A stretch of DNA of 40,905 nucleotides from Gammaproteobacteria bacterium (GCA_005799745.1 SYFY01000183.1:1-40905), one strand, 5' to 3'. Positions 24,849 to 33,972 are shown, counted from the first letter of the stretch. Program-made: numbers and translations. Notes: generated by a model not told the origin, from the sequence alone.

Positions 24849-24915
24849 CAAATACTCCGGGTGAACTCATGAATGCCGGGAGTATCCTATAGCCATTCAG
24901 TGATTGGGAGCGGGC

Positions 24916-25434
24916 ATGGTACGTATTCGTAGTCGTTTGGCGGCATTGGCCGCTTTGGTGTTGTTGTCAGCATGCCAGCAGCCGGCGCTACCGCCTGCAC
25001 CTGAACCTCCTCCGTTTGATTTGGGCTTCGATATGAAGATGCTGATGTCTCATGTCATTGAAGCGGCGGCAGAAGTGGTCTGGGATTCGGCGGGTGAAAT
25101 CGTTTATGCAGAAGGAGTTCAGGACCTGGCACCCACCGATGAGGAAGGTTGGCATCACGTTGAAGCCGCTGGCGCGATGATCGTTGAAGCCGGAAATCTC
25201 TTGTTGTTGCCCGGGCGCGACCCGGGTAAAGCCGACTGGAAGCAGTTTGCCAGCGGGTTATCGGCGATGGGTCACAAGGTCATGCACGCCGCCAAAGCGA
25301 AGGACAAGGACGCACTCTTCCAGGCCGGCGCGGATCTCTACAGCATGTGTGTCGCTTGCCACCAGGTGTATGCCCTGAATCTGCCGGTTAAAGTCGACAT
25401 TCAGGAAAACACAGCGCCAGATAACGCGGAGTAA
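24916..25434 (+). CDS. Haem-binding lipoprotein, cytochrome c'-like (single CxxCH)
   Basis: A 172-residue exported lipoprotein. The signal ends in the lipobox LLSAC with the lipidated Cys20, followed by a proline-rich linker (QQPALPPAPEPPP). The body is mainly helical and carries one c-type haem site, CVACH, at residues 145-149 near the C-terminus. That position is typical of the cytochrome c'/c-556 four-helix group. It should sit in the periplasm, attached to a membrane. It ends 12 nt before the P450 gene and is probably co-transcribed. A direct electron route to a cytosolic P450 would be topologically impossible, so the link is more likely redox sensing or downstream respiration (inference). 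Confidence 0.8.
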   Translation: MVRIRSRLAALAALVLLSACQQPALPPAPEPPPFDLGFDMKMLMSHVIEAAAEVVWDSAGEIVYAEGVQDLAPTDEEGWHHVEAAGAMIVEAGNLLLLPGRDPGKADWKQFASGLSAMGHKVMHAAKAKDKDALFQAGADLYSMCVACHQVYALNLPVKVDIQENTAPDNAE

Positions 25435-25446
25435 GTGGGGTAAACG

Positions 25447-26760
25447 ATGGCGGAGAGCTACCAACATCTTCGTGAGCGCGCGAAGGCAGTCAGTGGGCGA
25501 TCAGGCAGCGTGCGTCAACGCATTCCCGTCGAACCTAACTTTGATCCTTGGTCGGTGCCGATTGGTGAACTCAACGTCGCTAATCCGGAGATCTTCCGTC
25601 AGGAACTCTGGCCAGCGTACTTCAAGCGCCTGCGGGATGAAGCGCCGGTTCACTTTACTGAGGACAGCCAATATGGCGCCTATTGGTCCATTACGCGCTT
25701 CAACGACATCATGGAGGTCGATAAAGCCCACGATACCTTCTCGTCAGATTTCACCATGGGTGGTGTCACCATTCAGGGTCGAGCGACGTCGATGCAAGAA
25801 CTGCCGATGTTCATTCAGATGGACCCTCCGAAACACGATGCGCAGCGTATGACCGTGGCGCCGATGTTTACGCAGCGGTCACTCTCGGAGCTCGAAGCGG
25901 TGATTCGAACAAGAGCCGGCGAGATTCTCGACGCTCTCCCGCTGGACACCGAATTCGACTGGGTACCCGAAGTCGCCGTCGAACTCACAAGCCGAATGCT
26001 CGCAACACTCTTTGATGTGCCCCAGGAGGATCGACGCACCCTCATCCGCTGGTCGAACACCGTCAGCAATGCCGATGACCCTGACTACATCACCGATGCG
26101 TCCCAGTTCTGGGAAGCGATGGCAGAATGTGGTGACTATTTCGCGCGCATGTGGGGGCGCAAGAAGAGCGCCGCGCCGCAGTTTGATCTGCTCTCCATGT
26201 TGTCCCACGCGCCGGCGACGGCGAACATGGATCGCCGTGAATTGCTGGGCAACGTGATCCTATTGCTGGTGGGCGGCAACGATACGACACGCAACTCCAT
26301 CAGCGGCGGTGTGCACGCGCTCAACCTCTTTCCCAACGAATTTACAAAGCTGCGCGTGAATCCAGGTCTCGTTCATTCCATGGTGCCTGAGATCATTCGC
26401 TGGCAAACACCGTTGATGCACATGCGACGCACCGTGATGAAAGATGTGGAGTTTCGGGGCCATGCCATGAAGCGGGGCGACAAGGTAGTGATGTGGTACT
26501 TGTCCGGGAATCGCGATGAACGCGTGATTGAAAACCCGGATCTCTTCATCGTGGATCGGAAGGACCCAAGGCATCACCTGAGTTTTGGATTTGGCCTGCA
26601 TCGTTGTCTCGGGAATCGACTCGCAGAGATGCAGGTGCGGGTATTGTGGGAAGAGATTCTGAAACGGTTCAGCCAAGTTGAAGTGGTGAGTGAGCCGGTG
26701 CGTGCAAGTTCATCACTCTTCAGGGCGATACAGTCCATGCCAGTGAGGGTTGCCGCGTAA
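25447..26760 (+). CDS. Cytochrome P450, CYP153-like
   Basis: A 437-residue soluble P450. The I-helix oxygen-activating motif GGNDTTRNS, the ExxR motif in EIIRWQTP, and the haem loop FGFGLHRCLGNR (Cys387 as axial ligand) are present. The stretches EIIRWQTPLMHMRRT, KRGDKVVMWYLSGNRDE and MQVRVLWEEILKRF are characteristic of CYP153, the bacterial terminal hydroxylases of alkanes, fatty acids and some terpenes. The N-terminus carries the expected RDEAPVHF and YWSITRFNDIM. No ferredoxin or ferredoxin reductase gene is adjacent, although CYP153 needs both. The stop lies 11 nt before the convergent acyl-CoA dehydrogenase stop. Confidence 0.88.
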   Translation: MAESYQHLRERAKAVSGRSGSVRQRIPVEPNFDPWSVPIGELNVANPEIFRQELWPAYFKRLRDEAPVHFTEDSQYGAYWSITRFNDIMEVDKAHDTFSSDFTMGGVTIQGRATSMQELPMFIQMDPPKHDAQRMTVAPMFTQRSLSELEAVIRTRAGEILDALPLDTEFDWVPEVAVELTSRMLATLFDVPQEDRRTLIRWSNTVSNADDPDYITDASQFWEAMAECGDYFARMWGRKKSAAPQFDLLSMLSHAPATANMDRRELLGNVILLLVGGNDTTRNSISGGVHALNLFPNEFTKLRVNPGLVHSMVPEIIRWQTPLMHMRRTVMKDVEFRGHAMKRGDKVVMWYLSGNRDERVIENPDLFIVDRKDPRHHLSFGFGLHRCLGNRLAEMQVRVLWEEILKRFSQVEVVSEPVRASSSLFRAIQSMPVRVAA

Positions 26761-26771
26761 CCCGCTCAGCA

Positions 26772-27938
26772 TCAGTAGGACTTCGGCAGGTCGAGCACGT
26801 TCTCGGCAAGGAAGTTCAGAATCATCTGCTCAGACACCGGCGCGATACGCGCAATCATGGATTCACGGAGCAGCCGTTCTACCTGGAACTCTTTGGCATA
26901 ACCCATCCCGCCGTGGGTCAACATCGCCTGAGTTGCAGCAGCAAATCCGGCTTTGCCGCCTAGCAGCTTGGCCGCGTTCGCTTCAGCACCACACGGCAGT
27001 CCTTGGTCATAGAGCGATGCGGCGCGCATGGCGAGCCAATACGCTGCTTCAAGATTGGCCCAACATTCTGCTAACGGGTGCGCTATGCCTTGGTTTTGGC
27101 CAATGGGACGGCCAAAGACCACACGCTCCTGGGCGTACTTGGAGGCACGTCGAATCGCGTCCTGCCCGAGACCGACGGCTTCAATGCCGACGAGAATTCG
27201 CTCCGGATTCAGGCTGTGCAGCAGGTAGTGAAAGCCGCGACCTTCTTCCCCGATACGGTCTTCTTCAGGAATGAAGAGATCATCGATGAAGGTGGCATTT
27301 GAATCCACCGCCGCACGACCCATCTTGGGAATACGTTCAACGGTGATATGCCTTCGATCAAGATCAGTAAAGAACAGCGTGAGCCCGTCTGTGCGTTTGT
27401 TGACGTCTGACTTCTTCCTGGTGCGGGTCAGCAGCAGGATCTTCGAAGCTTCCTGAGCGGTGGACGTCCACATCTTGCGCCCGTTAACGCGATAGCCACC
27501 CGGGACTTTGGTCGCAAACGTCTCGATGCTGGTGGTATCGAGACCTGCATTAGGCTCAGTGACACCAAAACACACCTTGTGCTGGCCGCTGATGATGGGT
27601 GGCAACATACGTTGCCTTTGCTCATCGGTGCCGAGCACGACGATAGGGTGAGGGCCGAAGAGATTGATGTGCACGCTCGATGCCGCAGCCTGACCACCAC
27701 CACTTTTGGCGATGGTGTGCATCATGATGGCAGCTTCGATCACACCAAGACCTGAACCGCCGAAGGCTTCTGGCATGGTGATGCCGAGCCAACCTCCCTT
27801 GGCCAAGGCTGCAACGAATTCCTCGGGAAAGCGTGCTTCGCGATCACATGCGCTCCAATAGGTATCGTCAAAAGCACTACAGACTTTGCCGACATTGTCA
27901 GCTATGGCGTGTTGGGCTTCCGTGAAAGCGATGTGCAT
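26772..27938 (-). CDS. Acyl-CoA dehydrogenase
   Basis: A 388-residue flavoprotein starting at ATG 27938, which overlaps the stop of the VOC gene by one base (TGATG). A longer frame to 27965 is rejected because of this coupling. Hallmarks are VTEPNAGLDTT (127-136, flavin/substrate contact), RKMWTSTAQEA, FGRPIGQNQGIAHPLAE around residue 290, and THGGMGYAKEFQVERLLRES near residue 350, whose layout matches the C-terminal FAD and catalytic-base region. It would desaturate an acyl-CoA at C2-C3 and pass electrons to electron-transfer flavoprotein. It belongs with the VOC and FadB-like genes in one minus-strand operon. Confidence 0.88.
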   Translation of the reverse strand: MHIAFTEAQHAIADNVGKVCSAFDDTYWSACDREARFPEEFVAALAKGGWLGITMPEAFGGSGLGVIEAAIMMHTIAKSGGGQAAASSVHINLFGPHPIVVLGTDEQRQRMLPPIISGQHKVCFGVTEPNAGLDTTSIETFATKVPGGYRVNGRKMWTSTAQEASKILLLTRTRKKSDVNKRTDGLTLFFTDLDRRHITVERIPKMGRAAVDSNATFIDDLFIPEEDRIGEEGRGFHYLLHSLNPERILVGIEAVGLGQDAIRRASKYAQERVVFGRPIGQNQGIAHPLAECWANLEAAYWLAMRAASLYDQGLPCGAEANAAKLLGGKAGFAAATQAMLTHGGMGYAKEFQVERLLRESMIARIAPVSEQMILNFLAENVLDLPKSY

Positions 27939-28699
27939 CAGACAAGCTTCAGACGCATGCCACACAGCATGATGGTGTCATCGTGGATCGCCAGGCCCCG
28001 TCGCTTAGCTGCAGCCAGGATTGCAGTCTTGTCATTACAACCAATGTCTATGCCGCCCAGCCCCTCAGGACGCCCGTCAGCACACCGCACGAAACGAACG
28101 GTGGCGTTGTCGAGGGGCAGGGTGATGCCATCAGCTGCAAGCGCGATCTCGCTGATTTCGCTCCACCGCGCGGCGACTTTTTTGGGGTCGTCAGTTTGAA
28201 TTTCTGCAGCGACGATGCCCGCCACACGCGCGGTGTCCTTGAATTTCTGCCACTCAGGACCTGAAGGTTCCCAAGGGCCATCGTGATCATGAGCGTTTTC
28301 CCCGAGTGCTTCGTCAATCTCGAAGAACGAACCCCCCGTGTCCTTGGGGTGCAGCTGCATGTTGCGAAAGTGTTTGTTCTCGAACTGGTTGACGATGCGG
28401 ACGCCGAGATCGGCAATCCGCTTGCGACGGGGCAGGTGATCATCACACTGCGTAATCACCATGTAACCGCCGTCACCACCGCGACGTTCAAGGTATCGGC
28501 CGCCGGCCGTGTTTTCACGCTTAGGTGCTACCACTTCCAGCAGGATGTTGCCGATGGGGAAGAGCGCGTTTTCGAGTCCGAAATGACCGACGCCCGGATC
28601 ACGAAAGGCGACCTTCACACCAAGCACATCAATCAATGCCGCTTCGATGGGTGCCAGCTTTTCAGCGACCAATGCAATCTGACGAAGTCGTAGCCACAT
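27938..28699 (-). CDS. VOC-superfamily (glyoxalase/bleomycin-resistance) protein
   Basis: A 253-residue protein with two beta-alpha-beta-beta-beta modules. The first includes LRLRQIALVAEKLAPIEAALIDVLGVKVAFRDPGVGHFGLENALFPIGNILLEVVAP and the second VAGIVAAEIQTDDPKKVAARW. The ATG at 28699 is preferred because AGGAGG lies 8 nt upstream, and the TTG at 28705 is too near that site. VOC proteins use a divalent metal to isomerise, hydrolyse or oxygenate small molecules. Position between beta-oxidation genes suggests a role in the same acyl pathway, for example an epimerase-type step, but the metal ligands were not assigned and the activity is unknown. Confidence 0.75.
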   Translation of the reverse strand: MWLRLRQIALVAEKLAPIEAALIDVLGVKVAFRDPGVGHFGLENALFPIGNILLEVVAPKRENTAGGRYLERRGGDGGYMVITQCDDHLPRRKRIADLGVRIVNQFENKHFRNMQLHPKDTGGSFFEIDEALGENAHDHDGPWEPSGPEWQKFKDTARVAGIVAAEIQTDDPKKVAARWSEISEIALAADGITLPLDNATVRFVRCADGRPEGLGGIDIGCNDKTAILAAAKRRGLAIHDDTIMLCGMRLKLV

Positions 28700-28732
28700 G
28701 CGCAATTCCTCCTGACAATTCTCAAACGAACA

Positions 28733-30844
28733 CTATCCCTGCTGCAGACTGTTGAACGTCTTTCCTTCTGCCACCAGCTTCTCCAACAGCTTCGAAGGCT
28801 TGAAAGCAGTACCACCATATTCTGCGTCGAACTTTTTAAGGTCAGCGAGAATGTTCGCAAGCCCCTGTTTGTCCGCCCAGTGCATAGGCCCACCGACGGT
28901 ATCCGGGAAGCCATAACCGTTGATGTAGGTGATGTCGATATCGCAGGGCCGCAGGGCAATACCTTCTTCCAGGACTTTCGCGGCTTCATTCACCAGCGGG
29001 TAGAAACAGCGCTTCAACACTTCTTCATCGCTGACGGGGCGACGGGTGATGCCAGCTCCGGCGGATACTTCTTCAACGATTTTTACGACTTCCGGATCAG
29101 GTGTTCCCGCACGGCTACCTTCCGGATAGATGTAGAAACCGCGGTTGTTCTTCTGTCCGTAACGGCCCATCTCTGCGAGTCGATCCGCCACACGTTGCGC
29201 GGGTGGAATATCTTCAGTTTTTACGCCGTTGAGTTTACGTGCACGCCAGCCGAGGTCGAGACCGACGAGGTCGTTCATGCGGAACGGCCCCATGGGCAAA
29301 CCGAATCCTTGAATGACGTTATCGACCTGATAGGGCGTTGCACCTTGCAGAATGATCTCTGCCGCTTGGCGGGTGTATGCACCGAGGATTCGATTGCCGA
29401 TAAAGCCGGGTGCGTTACCAGAAAGCACCGCGATCTTGCCGATTTTTTTGCCAATGGTCATAGCGGTAGCGATGGTCGACTTCGAAGAGTGTTTGCTTCT
29501 AACAACTTCCAGAAGGCGCATGATGTTAGCGGGGCTGAAGAAGTGCATGCCACAGACGAGCCCGGGACGCTTCGTCGCCATGGCGATCTGGTCCACATCG
29601 AGGCCAGACGTATTGGAGGCGAGCATCGCGCCCGCTTTTGCCACGCCATCGAGCTTTGTGAAAATCTCTTTTTTGAGGTCGAGGTTTTCGTAGACCGCTT
29701 CAATGATGAGGTCGGCCTTGCCGAGATCTTCATACTTCACCGTACCGGTGATCAGCGCCATACGCTTGTCGACGTCTTCCGCAGTCATGCGGCCTCGTTG
29801 TGCCTGGATGTCGTAGTTGCGTTTGATGACGCCAAGCCCTCGAGTGAGCGCTTCTTCAGTCATCTCCAAGACGGTGACTGGAATGCCCGCGTTGGCAAAA
29901 CACATCGTGATTCCGCCACCCATCGTCCCGCACCCGACGACGCCGGCAGATTTCACATCATGCAGCGGGGTGTCTTTGGCGATGTCGGGGATCTTCGCGA
30001 CTTCACGTTCACTGAAGAAGATGTGGATGAGCGCCTCGCGCTGCGGATGACGCAAGCACTGGCCAAAACGTTCTTGTTCGACAGCGATACCTGCGTCGAA
30101 GGTGCCGGCATTCACAGCGCCTTCTACACACTGAATGATCATCTCGGGCGCAAATCGACCCCGCATCGTGCGCGCCACCTGCTGACGCGCTTCCATGAAG
30201 ACTTTGTCGTTGCCGCGGTCCGGATCTATCATCTTCGTTTCGTTACGGATCTTGCGTGTGGGGCTGCCACGGCCGACGAGGTCTTGTGCAAACTTGACCG
30301 CACCCGCAACGATGTCGCCTTCGATAACGGCATCAACAATGCCCAGCACTTTCGCTTGCGGTGCGGGAATGCCATCGCCGGAGAGCATGAACTTGAGGGC
30401 CTTCTCCGCGCCGATCAAACGGGGCAGACGCTGAGTGCCACCGGCGCCGGGCAATAGCCCGAGCTTCACTTCAGGCAAACCCACCTGAGCTGTGGGCAGT
30501 GCCACGCGGTAGTCGCAGCAGAGGGCGACTTCAAGGCCGCCACCGAAGGCGGTGCCATTCAGCGCTGCGATGATCGGTTTGGTGCTGTTTTCCATGTTGC
30601 GCAGGCATTCCGCGAGCCCGGGGCCTTTGGATTCACCACCAAATTCAGAGATGTCAGCGCCGGCGATGAACGCCCGTCCAGCACCCGTCAGGACGATGGT
30701 CTGTACCGCAGTATCAGCGAGCGCCTTGTTGATGCCTTCGTGCAAACCGGCGCGAACGCCGCTCGACAGTGGATTAACGGGTGGATTGTCGACGGTGAGC
30801 AGCGCGACATTGCCACGCACTTCGTAGTGCACTGTGCCTTTCAT
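28733..30844 (-). CDS. Bifunctional enoyl-CoA hydratase/3-hydroxyacyl-CoA dehydrogenase (FadB-like)
   Basis: A 703-residue fusion. Residues 1-190 are a crotonase domain with oxyanion-hole segments RAFIAGADI and NGTAFGGGLE and the two catalytic glutamates E105 and E125 (GLPEVKLGLLPGAGGTQRLPRLIG). From about residue 295 comes the NAD-binding dehydrogenase domain (GVVGCGTMGGGI), the catalytic His in MHFFSPANIM, then two C-terminal helical domains (NAPGFIGNRI onward). It hydrates enoyl-CoA and oxidises the product to 3-ketoacyl-CoA. No thiolase (fadA) is adjacent. GGGGGGAA precedes the ATG at 30844. It heads the operon with the VOC and acyl-CoA dehydrogenase genes. Confidence 0.92.
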   Translation of the reverse strand: MKGTVHYEVRGNVALLTVDNPPVNPLSSGVRAGLHEGINKALADTAVQTIVLTGAGRAFIAGADISEFGGESKGPGLAECLRNMENSTKPIIAALNGTAFGGGLEVALCCDYRVALPTAQVGLPEVKLGLLPGAGGTQRLPRLIGAEKALKFMLSGDGIPAPQAKVLGIVDAVIEGDIVAGAVKFAQDLVGRGSPTRKIRNETKMIDPDRGNDKVFMEARQQVARTMRGRFAPEMIIQCVEGAVNAGTFDAGIAVEQERFGQCLRHPQREALIHIFFSEREVAKIPDIAKDTPLHDVKSAGVVGCGTMGGGITMCFANAGIPVTVLEMTEEALTRGLGVIKRNYDIQAQRGRMTAEDVDKRMALITGTVKYEDLGKADLIIEAVYENLDLKKEIFTKLDGVAKAGAMLASNTSGLDVDQIAMATKRPGLVCGMHFFSPANIMRLLEVVRSKHSSKSTIATAMTIGKKIGKIAVLSGNAPGFIGNRILGAYTRQAAEIILQGATPYQVDNVIQGFGLPMGPFRMNDLVGLDLGWRARKLNGVKTEDIPPAQRVADRLAEMGRYGQKNNRGFYIYPEGSRAGTPDPEVVKIVEEVSAGAGITRRPVSDEEVLKRCFYPLVNEAAKVLEEGIALRPCDIDITYINGYGFPDTVGGPMHWADKQGLANILADLKKFDAEYGGTAFKPSKLLEKLVAEGKTFNSLQQG

Positions 30845-30963
30845 GAAATTCCCCCCGAAAACGTATCGGAAAACAGATCGTTTTGGCCGCGGCGGGTCCT
30901 TGAGTATGGAGCCGGTCCCGCGGGCGAGGGGGACAAACTAAACGGGGAGGATGATCAGTGCAA

Positions 30964-31059
30964 CCGTGGGAAGCGCCATGGTACGAGCGACTTCCCGGTC
31001 GCGATTTTCTCATGAGTGCCGCGTAGCAGGTTCGCGGCCATGAAGCCGCTCCCACACGG
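30964..31059. repeat. REP-like doublet (BIME-like) between operons
   Basis: Two related palindromic units face each other. The left one begins CCGTGGGAAGCGCCATG (30964-30980). The right one, read on the minus strand, is CCGTGTGGGAGCGGCTTC (31059-31042) continuing to CATGGCCGCGAA. Internal pairings include GCGAC/GGTCGC (around 30987-31003) and GCGGC/GCCGC (31034-31048). The GTGGGAGCGGCTTC core is like REP sequences of pseudomonads and relatives, and a similar unit is at 4201-4222. It lies between the minus-strand FadB-like gene start and the gmhA-like stop. Confidence 0.45.
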
Positions 31060-31066
31060 ACCTAAA

Positions 31067-31639
31067 TCAGCACATCTTCTCGCCGCAGAGTTTCTGCATG
31101 ACGATGTGGCCGAAGAAGAAGTGCACATCTTCAGAGAGTTGCATGTCGTTGACGTCGGCGTGGACGTGGTGTTTTGCCAAACCCTTGAGCTTGCCACCGG
31201 TATAACCACACAGCGCCAAGGTGACGCCACCGTTCTCGTTGGCCCAAAGTACCGCTCGGAGCACGTTTTCTGAGTTGCCGCTGCCGGAGATACCGAGCAC
31301 CAGATCACCCGATTTCATCACGTTCTTGAGCTGCTCAATAAAAACATCTTCGTAGGAGATGTCGTTGCTGTACGCCATCACCATGCCGATGTTGTCGCAG
31401 AGGCTGCGACCGTAGAACGGGGTGCCGGTGGCGAGGAAGATGCTCTTGTTCTAGTCATTGATGAAATGCAATGCCATGAGCGCACTGCCACCATTGCCGA
31501 GCGTGATGATCTGCTTGGCTGCACGCCAGGTGCGCTCAATGAGGTCAACGCCTGCATCCATCTGTGCCGCATCGAGCGACTTCAGAACATTGCCAAGACG
31601 GCTCAAGTAGTCGGCGGAATTTGCGATTGGTGTTCTCAT
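31067..31639 (-). pseudogene. gmhA: GmhA-like SIS-domain sedoheptulose-7-phosphate isomerase, interrupted by in-frame TAG
   Basis: The full frame would encode 190 residues, the normal size for phosphoheptose isomerase. The first 62 codons (31639-31454) end ITLGNGGSALMALHFIND. Codon 63 is TAG (31453-31451). The same frame then continues NKSIFLATGTPFYGRSLCDN... through the SIS signature GDLVLGISGSGNSENVLRA to ...LCGEKMC. No base is gained or lost. Homologous SIS isomerases have an aromatic or leucine residue at this place, so TGG or TTG to TAG is the simplest change. If functional, it would make D-glycero-D-manno-heptose 7-phosphate. Without readthrough the product lacks its SIS core. Confidence 0.8.
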
Positions 31640-31689
31640 GGGACGTCGTGCTCCATCAAAGCCGGAGTTACCGGTTCTGTTTAGTGGTG

Positions 31690-32670
31690 TCAGTGGTAAA
31701 AAATGATGCGGCTGTCGCCGTTTTCAAAAGCGAACGGTACCGGACGCAAGTCAGACAACGCCGCCTTGACCGCTTCGTGACGATCCGGCGGTGCGTAAAA
31801 CGCGAGGAATCCACCTGCGCCTGCGCCGAGTAACTTGCCACCCGTGGCGCCGGCTCCGATTGCTCGGCTATACCAATCGTCGATGGCGGAAGTGCTGATG
31901 TCGTCGCTGATGCTCTTCTTCAGTTCCCAGTTCTCATGCAGGATTTCACCGAACGCCGAAATGTTGTTGCGTTGCAGTTCGTCCTCGAGGGAATAGGCGA
32001 GTTTCACCATCGTCTGCTGGGTGTGTTGTTTGTCCCCGCTCGACTTCATGAGGTCCGATTGATTGCGTAAGAGGTTCGAAGCGCTACGGGTAATACCGGT
32101 ATAGAAACAAATCAGACCTGATTCGATGGCGCGAATGGTCTCCGGCTTACAGATAATGGGGTCTACTGAAACCGGGTCGTCTGCGTGAAACTGGATCAGG
32201 TTGAAGCCGCCATAGGCCGCCGCATATTGATCCTGTTTGCCGATGGGTTCCTGGCAACGGCCGAGCTCAATCTCGCAGCTCTCCGCAGCCAGCTGTTCTG
32301 CGGATGCGTACTGGTCGCGGTAGGCATGCAAAGCGTGCAGCAGACCAACGGTAAACGAACTTGATGTGCCCATCCCTGTACCCCGAGAAGGGATATCGGA
32401 GATCGATGTGATTTCGATGCCACCTCTGATGCCTAACATCAGCAGGAACTCACGTACGAGCTGGTGCTGAATTTCCGAGACACAACGTACTTCTTCGGTC
32501 TTCGAATAACTGACGCGAATGTCGTTGTCGAACTTCGGGTTAACGGTGACGTAGACGTATTTGTCGACTGACTTGCTCACGACAGCGCCACCAAAGGAAC
32601 GATAAAACGACGGCAGGTCGCTGCCGCCGCCGACGAAGCTCATCCGCATGGGGGTTCTGCTGATGATCAT
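31690..32670 (-). CDS. hddA: GHMP-family D-glycero-D-manno-heptose 7-phosphate kinase
   Basis: A 326-residue GHMP kinase, intact. The N-terminus has SRTPMRMSFVGGGSDLP. The ATP-binding glycine/serine loop SRGTGMGTSSS is at residues 95-105. ESCEIELGRCQEPIGKQDQYAAAYGG near residue 140 is typical of the HddA/WcbL group, and the C-terminal GGKLLGAGAGGF closes the active site. It phosphorylates heptose 7-phosphate at C1 on the way to a nucleotide-activated heptose. It is the only gene of the locus 31067-37232 without a lesion. It lies 135 nt after the HddC-GmhB-like frame and 50 nt before the gmhA-like gene. Confidence 0.88.
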   Translation of the reverse strand: MIISRTPMRMSFVGGGSDLPSFYRSFGGAVVSKSVDKYVYVTVNPKFDNDIRVSYSKTEEVRCVSEIQHQLVREFLLMLGIRGGIEITSISDIPSRGTGMGTSSSFTVGLLHALHAYRDQYASAEQLAAESCEIELGRCQEPIGKQDQYAAAYGGFNLIQFHADDPVSVDPIICKPETIRAIESGLICFYTGITRSASNLLRNQSDLMKSSGDKQHTQQTMVKLAYSLEDELQRNNISAFGEILHENWELKKSISDDISTSAIDDWYSRAIGAGATGGKLLGAGAGGFLAFYAPPDRHEAVKAALSDLRPVPFAFENGDSRIIFYH

Positions 32671-32805
32671 GGATAGTGTCGTTCCGTGTAGTAGTTCACA
32701 AAATCGGTTCTGGTGTCAGTTGAGCTGACCCGCGAGTACATGTTTCAGGATAAGCGGACATGGTTCGGATATCTTGCGTCCAGCGCACAAATTGTCCTTT
32801 GCAAG

Positions 32806-33963
32806 TTAGTCGGTCTTCTTGACCAATGGTGTAACTCGCTCTTCCTTCAGAATGAAAGTCACCGCCGCACCGAGATCCGCGCAGATCAAATCAGCGGCGA
32901 CAGGATGTCGTCCATCTTTGCCAGCGTGTCCAGTCTCGACACATACGGAGCCAATGCCTGCGCGTTGCGCGGCGAGGATATCGACGGTGGTGTCGCCGAT
33001 GAACCAGGAGCGCGAGCGGTCGATGTTGAGTTCGGCACAGGCGCGGTCAATCAACCCCGTCGCCGGTTTACGACAGGTGCACTCGATTTTCAGATCAACC
33101 CGTTCACCTGCAAAACCACACTCCGGATGGTGGGGACAGTAGTAAAGCGCGTCGTAATACGCACCTTCCCGGCCAAGCAGGGTCTCCAGCTTGTCATGAA
33201 TGCGACGCAGGCCTGCCTCATCACAATCGCCGCACGCCACAACCGGTTGATTGGTGATGACCACAGTCCGATAGAAGGATCGATTGAGTTTTTTCAGCGC
33301 TGCAGCGACCCCGTCGATCAAGACCAGTTGGTACGGATGACTGATCCGATTCACTTCCTGATTGAGCACGCCGTCACGGTCGAGAAACACTGCGGGGGCA
33401 GGTGAGCGCAAGCTGCGTGCGTTGATCAGTCCGGAGCGCAAGTCGCCAACAACTTTGTCCACTCGCTCGGGTGTACCTGCATCTTTAATGTACTCCGGAC
33501 TGTTGTAACCTTTGAGCCGTGCGCCGGCTTCGAGCATGCGTGGAAAGAGATGTTTGCCAAAGTCGAGCAATCCCGGTAGTGCCTGGAAGGGCAACAACGC
33601 AGATCGTTCGATCACATAAAGCGCGGCGTTGACGAGATTGGCAGCGATGAAACCTTCAGGATGGGGATAGGGAAAAACCCCGGTGACCTGCCCATCATCG
33701 GTGATAGCCACCAGATCGGAATCGTGGGGGTGATCATTGGGGTGCAGGAACAGCGTTGCTTCGGCACCCGCATGTCGATGTGCGTTAACGAAGCGGTTGA
33801 GATCCACATCGAGCATGGTGTCGCCGTACATCACCACCATCGTTCCGTTGACGGCATCGAGCTCATCAAGAATAGCACCCGCAGTGCCTCGTGGTTCAGT
33901 CTGACGAACGTAAGTGATGGCCACGCCGAATGCCAAGCCGTCACCAAAGTGATCCATGATCAC
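32806..33963 (-). CDS. HddC-GmhB-like fusion: nucleotidyltransferase (N-terminally truncated) joined to HAD-IIIA heptose bisphosphatase
   Basis: A 385-codon frame with a nominal GTG at 33963. Residues 1-180 match a sugar-phosphate nucleotidyltransferase (TEPRGTAGAIL, then VVMYGDTMLDVDL) but start in mid-domain: the LAGGxGTRLRP nucleotide-binding loop and about 60 residues are missing. Residues 190-385 are a complete GmhB-type HAD phosphatase: nucleophile D195 in FLDRDGVLN, a Zn loop CPHHPECGF...CTCRKP, and FIGDTTVDILAAQRAG. Such fusions make heptose 1-phosphate and charge it with a nucleotide. The frame is continuous across the TAG at 33975-33973 with the upstream epimerase. The phosphatase half could still work, whereas the transferase half probably cannot. 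Confidence 0.8.
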   Translation of the reverse strand: MIMDHFGDGLAFGVAITYVRQTEPRGTAGAILDELDAVNGTMVVMYGDTMLDVDLNRFVNAHRHAGAEATLFLHPNDHPHDSDLVAITDDGQVTGVFPYPHPEGFIAANLVNAALYVIERSALLPFQALPGLLDFGKHLFPRMLEAGARLKGYNSPEYIKDAGTPERVDKVVGDLRSGLINARSLRSPAPAVFLDRDGVLNQEVNRISHPYQLVLIDGVAAALKKLNRSFYRTVVITNQPVVACGDCDEAGLRRIHDKLETLLGREGAYYDALYYCPHHPECGFAGERVDLKIECTCRKPATGLIDRACAELNIDRSRSWFIGDTTVDILAAQRAGIGSVCVETGHAGKDGRHPVAADLICADLGAAVTFILKEERVTPLVKKTD

Positions 33964-33972
33964 GTCGCCGAC

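Noticed and set aside
28880-30457. A 525-codon open frame on the plus strand, opposite the FadB-like gene
   Set aside because: It is antisense to a gene with full family motifs. GC-rich codon bias on the real strand commonly leaves such mirror frames open. Its sequence has no recognisable domain and is His/Arg-rich.
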